From the NCBI GenBank assembly GCA_020851115.1, contig JADZDJ010000048.1:1-39519 (forward strand): 39,519 nucleotides of DNA, read 5' to 3'. The stretch's first letter is position 1. Every line of letters starts with the position of its first letter. Below are positions 34,503 to 39,519 of this stretch, piece by piece. The notes under the pieces are model-generated. The model did no database searches and was not told the origin of the DNA. It worked only from the letters and a program-made list of their open reading frames with translations. This stretch comes from Pirellulales bacterium. Its GTDB lineage: Bacteria; Planctomycetota; Planctomycetia; Pirellulales; JADZDJ01. Position numbers and translations under genes: made by a program.

Positions 34503-35495
34503 ATGATAATCCAACTTTTTGTGCTGTTGTGGTTTTTCGCGCTCGGCCCGCATTGGCTGTTGGCGGACGACGATGTGGAAGATGCAGCCATCACCGCTCA
34601 CCGGGCGAAAGCAGCCGCCGTGCGGAAGGCCGAGCAGGCCAAAGCCGAAAAGGCCGAGCGCCTAGGAAAAGCCGGAAATCAGGGTCTCGGCCGGATTGTC
34701 GAACAAGTGATGCGGCAGTTCCAGTTCGTGGTGCGGCCGCCACCATTCCTAGACATTCCCGCCGATGTTCGTATCGATCTTCAAGGCGACGCAGACGGCA
34801 ATGATTTCATCATAGTGGAGCCCGGGGGAGCGATGGGGTTTGGCGCGCCGGCCATCGCGGCGCCTCATCAGATCGATGCCGACGGCCTCAATCCCACCGA
34901 GCGGCAGATGCTCCAGCAGGTCATCGTGCCGCTGCTTGATCGCGAACTAAAGTTCGCTCGCCAAGCAAGCGGCCTGGACGAAGCACAGTTCAAGTCGCTT
35001 TCGGAAACTGCGAATACCGCAGTGAAGGATGTCGCGCGCGAATATGTGAAATTGCAACACAAGCCGCGGAAGGTTGTCGTTATCAAAGGCATTCGCCGCA
35101 TCGCTCCACCTCAGGTCAGGCCGCAGACGTTGGTCGAAAATTGTCTGGCGACAAGCATCGCGAAAATTAAGCTGTCGAAAGATCAAGCTGCAGCGTACGA
35201 ACAGGAGGTCGTCCGGCGAGCTGAATTCCAAAAGCGAGCCGGCGCGGAAGCGTTCGTGGCCGCGATCGACGAACGCCTTATACTCGACGACCAGCAGCGA
35301 GAAAAGCTCAACGAGGCAATCCTGAAAAACTGGGACGACGCTTGGACGGCGTACCTTCCAGCCATGCTCTACTCCAACAATTTTACGCCCCCCGTGCCCA
35401 ACGATGTTCTGCTGCCAGTGCTGCGGCAAGATCAGAAGAAGGTTTGGCAAGCGCAGAATTCTAACGGGGGCAACATTTTCCATTTGGGCTTTTGA
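34503..35495 (+). CDS. Secreted protein of unknown function (paralogue A)
   Basis: A 330-residue exported protein with a signal peptide (MIIQLFVLLWFFALG..., cleavage near LLA-D) and then a mostly helical, charged sequence with an Ala/Lys/Glu-rich start (about 28-60). The segment SKDQAAAYEQEVVRRAEFQ (near 224-242) is echoed by REQTAKYEQEELKRRKFRY in the next gene, so the two are related. Proteins of this kind follow MoxR arrays in planctomycetes; no function is known. The ATG at 34503 has GGGAGG about 11 bases upstream. Confidence 0.7.
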   Translation: MIIQLFVLLWFFALGPHWLLADDDVEDAAITAHRAKAAAVRKAEQAKAEKAERLGKAGNQGLGRIVEQVMRQFQFVVRPPPFLDIPADVRIDLQGDADGNDFIIVEPGGAMGFGAPAIAAPHQIDADGLNPTERQMLQQVIVPLLDRELKFARQASGLDEAQFKSLSETANTAVKDVAREYVKLQHKPRKVVVIKGIRRIAPPQVRPQTLVENCLATSIAKIKLSKDQAAAYEQEVVRRAEFQKRAGAEAFVAAIDERLILDDQQREKLNEAILKNWDDAWTAYLPAMLYSNNFTPPVPNDVLLPVLRQDQKKVWQAQNSNGGNIFHLGF

Positions 35496-35540
35496 TGACA
35501 CTTTGCAGTGCCGGAACCTTGAACTCCAACCGATCGAACT

Positions 35541-36443
35541 ATGCGTAGCATTCCTCAGGGAAAGAGCGAATTGAGGTTTGCGAGCACACAGCCGAGTGCA
35601 TCGTCGAAGCCGTATGGCGTGGGTCGAATGTTGGCGGCATTGATCTGCCTCGGTTTCATCGGTGCCAAGGCTGCGCGCGCCGTCGATGCGCTGGCTCTTG
35701 ATGCCGACATCGTTCAACCCGCCCAAAACCTTTTCCAGCTTACGGCCGAACAATTTGATAACTGGGTCTTCAACGGTCAGGTCCATGGAAAGCAATGGGA
35801 ATCGCTGCTCAAGAGCCAGTTGAACCTGCGGATCGAAGCCATTAACCAGGTGTGTCCGCTCAACGACGCTCAACAGCAAAAGCTGACGCTTGCTGGCCGC
35901 TACGACATCAAGCAGTTCGCCGACGAGTATGAAACCCTCAAGCAAGACCTCGAAGGCAGCACGTTTGCACAGGACCGGGTGGGCGAGGCTTACCAATTGA
36001 TCCAGCCGATGCAGGCCGCCTGGAACGCCGGCATCTTCGGCGATCAATCGATGTTCAACAAAATTCTGCCGCAGGTGCTAGGCCGCGAACAGACGGCAAA
36101 ATACGAACAGGAAGAACTGAAACGCCGCAAGTTCCGTTATATGACCAAGGTGAAGCTCACGTTGACTTCGCTGGAAGACTCGATGCCCTTTACCTCCAAG
36201 CAGCGGCAGCAGTTCGTAGAATTGATTCTCGCCGAAACCCGGCCGCCGAAGCGGTGGGGTGAATACGACAGCCAGGTCGTGATGGTCCAAGCCTCCAAAC
36301 TGCCGAAAGCCAAGCTTCAAGATATCTTCGACGGCGAGCAGCTCAAACAGCTTCAGGCCCAGTTCTCGATCGCGAAGCAATACGAGGCAATCTTGGTGCA
36401 ACAAGGCTGGATCGAGGTCAAAGCCATCCCACAGACTCGCTGA
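35541..36443 (+). CDS. Secreted protein of unknown function (paralogue B)
   Basis: A 300-residue protein with a polar start and one hydrophobic segment (about 30-47, MLAALICLGFIGAKAARA), likely a signal peptide with a long n-region or a signal anchor. The rest is helical with the motif REQTAKYEQEELKRRKFRY (near 184-202) and a repeat of the L-(T/S)-x-x-Q-x-(Q/E) type (LNDAQQQKLTLAG, FTSKQRQQFVELI, LFQLTAEQFDNWV). This repeat pattern is shared with paralogue A, 45 bases upstream. A shorter start at the Met near residue 30 would give a typical signal peptide. Function unknown. Confidence 0.7.
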   Translation: MRSIPQGKSELRFASTQPSASSKPYGVGRMLAALICLGFIGAKAARAVDALALDADIVQPAQNLFQLTAEQFDNWVFNGQVHGKQWESLLKSQLNLRIEAINQVCPLNDAQQQKLTLAGRYDIKQFADEYETLKQDLEGSTFAQDRVGEAYQLIQPMQAAWNAGIFGDQSMFNKILPQVLGREQTAKYEQEELKRRKFRYMTKVKLTLTSLEDSMPFTSKQRQQFVELILAETRPPKRWGEYDSQVVMVQASKLPKAKLQDIFDGEQLKQLQAQFSIAKQYEAILVQQGWIEVKAIPQTR

Positions 36444-36474
36444 AACTCGCCTTCCATCACTCCTTTACTCGTGC

Positions 36475-37527
36475 ATGCTAAATCCTGAACCCCGAACTCT
36501 GACTCCTCTCCTTACGGTGGCCATTACGCTGGCCAGTGCTCTCTCCGCCCGCGCTCAGCTTCCCGACATCCGCGTGGGCGAGGTCGTCCCGCGCGACATT
36601 CGCGAAATGTATGACCGCGGCCTCCAATTTCTCGCCAAAACCCAAACCGACAACGGCGACTGGACCGACGGCCAAAACGGTCCTGGCGTCACGGGGATGG
36701 GCCTGATGTGCTTTCTGGCTTCGGGCGAAGACCCCAACTTCGGCATCTACAGCGGCAATGTCCGCAAAGCCGTTCGCAACATTGTCAACGCCCAGGACTT
36801 GAGCACCGGCTATTTTGGCAACAGCATGTACCACCACGGCTTTGCAACGCTGGCTGTTGCGGAAGCCTACGGCGCGGTGGACGATCGCGCCTTCTATCCG
36901 GAAGCCAAAGCCAGCGGCCAATCGCGCTCGCTCGGGCGCTCGCTGGAACTGGCCGTGCGCGCCGCAATCACGTCCCAAAAGAAAAACTCGGTCGGCGGCT
37001 GGCGCTATTCCCCGGATTCGACCGATGCCGACACCTCCGTCAGCGGTGCAGTCCTGGTCGGTCTGCTTGCCGCGCGCAATGCCGGCATCGAGGTGCCCGA
37101 CGAATCGATCGACCGGGCCGTATCGTATTACCAATCGATGACCTCCAATTCCGGCCAAGTCGCGTATTCGGGCATTGGCGGCCACGATGAATCGCTAGCG
37201 CGCCCTTCGATCGGCTGCTTGGTTTATGCCCTGGCGCGACGTAAAGATTTACCGCAATACAAAGCCACGGTCGGCTATCTAACGCAGCGGATCGACCAGC
37301 CTCCGCAAGGCTATGCCGAGTATACGCGGTACTACGAGTCGCAGGCCCTGTTCCAAGGGGATCTGGCCGCTTGGGAAAAATGGAACCAACTGCTCGTGCG
37401 CCAGCTCAAGCAAATGCAACAAACCGACGGCAGCATCCAAGGCGACTTCGGTAAGTCAATCGGCACGGCCATGTCGCTGTTGGCGTTGGCGTTGAATTAT
37501 CGCTTTTTGCCGATTTATGAACGATAA
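36475..37527 (+). CDS. Secreted prenyltransferase/squalene-oxidase-repeat protein
   Basis: A 350-residue exported protein of the terpenoid cyclase/protein prenyltransferase alpha-alpha toroid fold. After a signal peptide (about 1-27, LLTVAITLASALSARAQ) come repeats such as LAKTQTDNGDWTDG, GPGVTGMGLMCFL, NAQDLSTGYFG, SVGGWRYSPDSTDADTSVSG and ALARRKDLPQYK. The catalytic DxDD of squalene cyclases is not present, so it is more likely a toroid binding or protease-inhibitor-like protein, common in planctomycetes. The ATG at 36475 has no ribosome-binding site, and the first codons coincide with a CTGAACCCCGAACTC spacer repeat, so the N-terminus (MLNPEPRTLTP) may be partly repeat-derived. Confidence 0.8.
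   Translation: MLNPEPRTLTPLLTVAITLASALSARAQLPDIRVGEVVPRDIREMYDRGLQFLAKTQTDNGDWTDGQNGPGVTGMGLMCFLASGEDPNFGIYSGNVRKAVRNIVNAQDLSTGYFGNSMYHHGFATLAVAEAYGAVDDRAFYPEAKASGQSRSLGRSLELAVRAAITSQKKNSVGGWRYSPDSTDADTSVSGAVLVGLLAARNAGIEVPDESIDRAVSYYQSMTSNSGQVAYSGIGGHDESLARPSIGCLVYALARRKDLPQYKATVGYLTQRIDQPPQGYAEYTRYYESQALFQGDLAAWEKWNQLLVRQLKQMQQTDGSIQGDFGKSIGTAMSLLALALNYRFLPIYER
36484..36506 (+). repeat. CTGAACCC-type spacer repeat inside a coding start
   Basis: CTGAACCCCGAACTCTGACT lies at codons 4-10 of the toroid gene. It is the same unit as the spacer repeat at 26847-26863. Here it seems to have been incorporated in the reading frame, or the true start is further downstream. Confidence 0.4.
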
Positions 37528-37637
37528 TTGATTATTACCGTAGACGCGCGGAGACGCAGAGAGAAAGCGTTGCGCAAGAAGCGATCATGGAACAAAGAGG
37601 CTCATTCTGGCGGAGCATCAACGACAAAGGCAGCGTT

Positions 37638-39519
37638 ATGCGAAATCGTGCATTGCTTGTGATGGTCGTTTTCTCGCTGGCGTCTGGGACTTCCAGCGCA
37701 TTCGCGATTGAAGCAGATGCTGTAGGATTGCGTAGTGCCGCGGAGATCGACCGCGTGACTCGAGAAATCGAGGTGCGGCAGGAGAAAATGCATGTTCTGC
37801 AAGAGAATACTCCTGAATGGAATCGACTTGCCGACGAGATAGCACGGCTTCAATCGAAATTGCCATCCGAGAAGCCAGCCGCACCGCCGACCTCAGCCAC
37901 GGCGGTCATCGCAACGGCGCAGCCCATCTTGCATCTCACGAATGGCGATGTTGCCCCCGGCGAATTGCGAGACTCCGCCGATCCGTCGATCCTGCGTTGG
38001 CAGTGCGACATCTTCACCAAGCCGTTGGACTTCAAGATCTCAAACGTATCCGCCGTCCACTTTCCTCAGCTCAAGCAGCCGCCGACAGCGGTCGGTGAAT
38101 ATGGTTTCGAGGTGGTTGGGGGCGACATTTTGTTCGGTTCACTGCTGACGCTCAATGACCGGGAGGTCGGGATCGATTCGCCGTCATTCGGCAAATTGAC
38201 CTTGCGCCGCGACTACGTTCGCCGCCTGCTGCGCTGGGAAGATGCGGCGGGGTTTGTGTACGTCGGCCCTAGCGGGTTGTCCGGCTGGAAAGAGCCAGCA
38301 GTGGCCAATCCTCCCACGACGGGACCAGTCGCTGAAAAGAACCGTCTCGCTCCGAATCAACTTGGTCCAGACCAGCTAGGGATGGGGCCTAGCGACTCAA
38401 CCGTTCAATCGAATCAGCCTGCTCAATGGTGGCAAGAGAGCGGCCATGCCGTCACCGATCGGCCCGGCGCTTCAATCTACAACAACGTTGGCTTGCCGGC
38501 CAAGGCGGCGATTGAAGTGGAGATCTCCTGGAAGAATAAGGCTGATTTCGTCCTTTCACTGGGCGATGACGATCGGTCGAACAAGATGGCGCAAGCCGCC
38601 AAGGTATTGTCGTGGCTCGGCGCAGGTCGCCTGGCGCCGGCGGCCGAACAGAAGTCGCCCGCGAAGTTGGAAACAGCAGACCGTGTCGGCCCTGCTTTCC
38701 GCATCGAAGTGCTCGGCGCCAACATCATCCTGATGCGCGATCTTGGCGCAACGGCCGACCTCGTATTGCTGGAAAACCTCGGCCCCGGCGGCGGCCGCGT
38801 TCACTGGCATATCTATCTCGATCAAGAGCGCGGCCGAGCCGCCGTCTACTCCGCCACCGGGAAGTTTCTCAATGAATTGACCCTCGACAGCAATAATAAC
38901 CTCACGAAGTTCGCTACAGGCGTGCGGCTGATCAACAAGCGCGGCGATGTGCGGCTCGAGCGGCTGCGCGTCAGTCGCTGGAATGGAGAGCAGCCCAAGC
39001 AGGTCGATGGCGAAAAATCGCGGATCCACAAAGCCGATGGCACGCTTCTCTACGGCGAAGTCATTGGCTACGATCCGGAGCGCCAGCAGTTCAGCATTTC
39101 GGAAAATCAACTCGGCGCGGCTGCGAAAAGGCGCGAAACTCGTCTCGACGCCAACCAAGTCGCCAGCCTCGTTCTGTCTCGCGCCGAGTTTTCGCCCCAA
39201 GTCGCCATTTCTGCTTCGCTTCAAAACGGCCTTCGCGTTAGTGGAAATTTAGTGGGTGTCGAGGGCGGCAATGTGAAGCTGACTTCGCCCGCGATCATCG
39301 AACCGATTTCTATTCCCATCGCGCAGCTTCATTCGCTGCTGACGATGAACCCATCGTCGACACAGCACGATGTCTCCCGGCAACCCGGCGGCAAAAAGCC
39401 CCAGGTCGATGCTGGGCGAATCGGGCTGCTGGAAGTAGACGCCTTGCAGCTCCACGGCGAACTGGCTGACGGCCAGGCCAGCGGCGACGCCACAAGTCTG
39501 GTCTGGAAGCCCAACGGTA
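37638..39519 (+). CDS. Large exported protein of unknown function, 3' end outside window
   Basis: An open frame of 627 codons runs off the right edge without a stop. It starts with a signal peptide (MRNRALLVMVVFSLASG, cleavage near AFA-I), a coiled-coil helix (about 30-75, EIDRVTREIEVRQEKMHVLQ), then repeated short beta modules of the form L-x-L-x-N-G-D/L-x-x-G-x-L: ILHLTNGDVAPGELRDS (near 97-113), LLYGEVIGYDPERQQFSI (near 470) and LQNGLRVSGNLVGVEGGNV (near 530), plus a concanavalin-like part around SIYNNVGLPAKAAIEVEISW (near 280). These look like Sm- or SH3-like barrels in tandem. No family name is secure. The ATG at 38 codons before the coil was chosen (AAAGG about 9 bases upstream); an in-frame ATG at 37587 is an alternative. 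Confidence 0.7.
   Translation, partial: MRNRALLVMVVFSLASGTSSAFAIEADAVGLRSAAEIDRVTREIEVRQEKMHVLQENTPEWNRLADEIARLQSKLPSEKPAAPPTSATAVIATAQPILHLTNGDVAPGELRDSADPSILRWQCDIFTKPLDFKISNVSAVHFPQLKQPPTAVGEYGFEVVGGDILFGSLLTLNDREVGIDSPSFGKLTLRRDYVRRLLRWEDAAGFVYVGPSGLSGWKEPAVANPPTTGPVAEKNRLAPNQLGPDQLGMGPSDSTVQSNQPAQWWQESGHAVTDRPGASIYNNVGLPAKAAIEVEISWKNKADFVLSLGDDDRSNKMAQAAKVLSWLGAGRLAPAAEQKSPAKLETADRVGPAFRIEVLGANIILMRDLGATADLVLLENLGPGGGRVHWHIYLDQERGRAAVYSATGKFLNELTLDSNNNLTKFATGVRLINKRGDVRLERLRVSRWNGEQPKQVDGEKSRIHKADGTLLYGEVIGYDPERQQFSISENQLGAAAKRRETRLDANQVASLVLSRAEFSPQVAISASLQNGLRVSGNLVGVEGGNVKLTSPAIIEPISIPIAQLHSLLTMNPSSTQHDVSRQPGGKKPQVDAGRIGLLEVDALQLHGELADGQASGDATSLVWKPNG

Noticed and set aside
34947..36047. 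366-codon minus-strand frame across the two secreted paralogues
   Set aside because: It spans two plus-strand genes and their spacer, lacks a family match and has no ribosome-binding site.

Overview
The window looks like a chromosomal stretch from a planctomycete (phylum Planctomycetota, perhaps Pirellulales; the exact order is not certain). The evidence is the combination of a pseudopilin-type protein of the DUF1559 kind, a zinc-ribbon plus membrane protein, an ECF sigma factor, Tat-exported NHL and PQQ-like propeller proteins, a MoxR/DUF58/BatA/vWA/DUF4175-like gene array, many secreted proteins without known function, loose gene packing, and short intergenic repeats of the CTGAACCC and CCACTGAC type. 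No rRNA, tRNA, CRISPR array or complete insertion sequence was seen.

Layout. 1-126: right end of an IS66-type element. 212-1780: an ECF sigma gene (minus strand) preceded by a long spacer with a possible small gene and a hairpin/terminator leader. 1781-5701: a minus-strand cluster of carbamoyltransferase, SxtJ-like protein, DUF5989-like protein and SGNH hydrolase. 6208-8362: a metallopeptidase/ATP-grasp ligase pair. 8506-10923: two exported beta-propeller proteins. 11331-12332: a small acidic protein, an RHS-repeat remnant and a DinB-fold protein. 12446-14541: an HD phosphohydrolase and a zinc-ribbon membrane protein. 14749-18472: a methyltransferase, the remnant of an addiction-module antitoxin, and alaS. 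18721-19936: a pseudopilin-like protein and a membrane-anchored protein.

20057-21972 (minus strand) holds the least ordinary item: two genes overlapping by an ATGA that together encode nine copies of the roughly 60-residue homing-endonuclease-associated repeat, with a MucR-like C2H2 zinc finger inserted in the second and no recognisable nuclease domain. A perfect dyad lies just before the first start codon. 22260-23998 holds a C-terminal fragment of Lgt and a secreted HExxH protein with a PA-IL lectin-like tail.

24709-37527 is a long plus-strand array: MoxR ATPase, DUF58 protein, two membrane vWA proteins, a 1092-residue DUF4175-like membrane protein, two related secreted proteins and a prenyltransferase/squalene-oxidase-repeat protein. 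In related arrays the MoxR ATPase is thought to act as a chaperone or remodeller for the vWA proteins at the cytoplasmic membrane. The window ends inside a large exported protein built from repeated short beta-rich modules.

Many starts were moved inward from the longest reading frame on the basis of ribosome-binding sites, signal peptides or family N-termini; these choices are given per gene.
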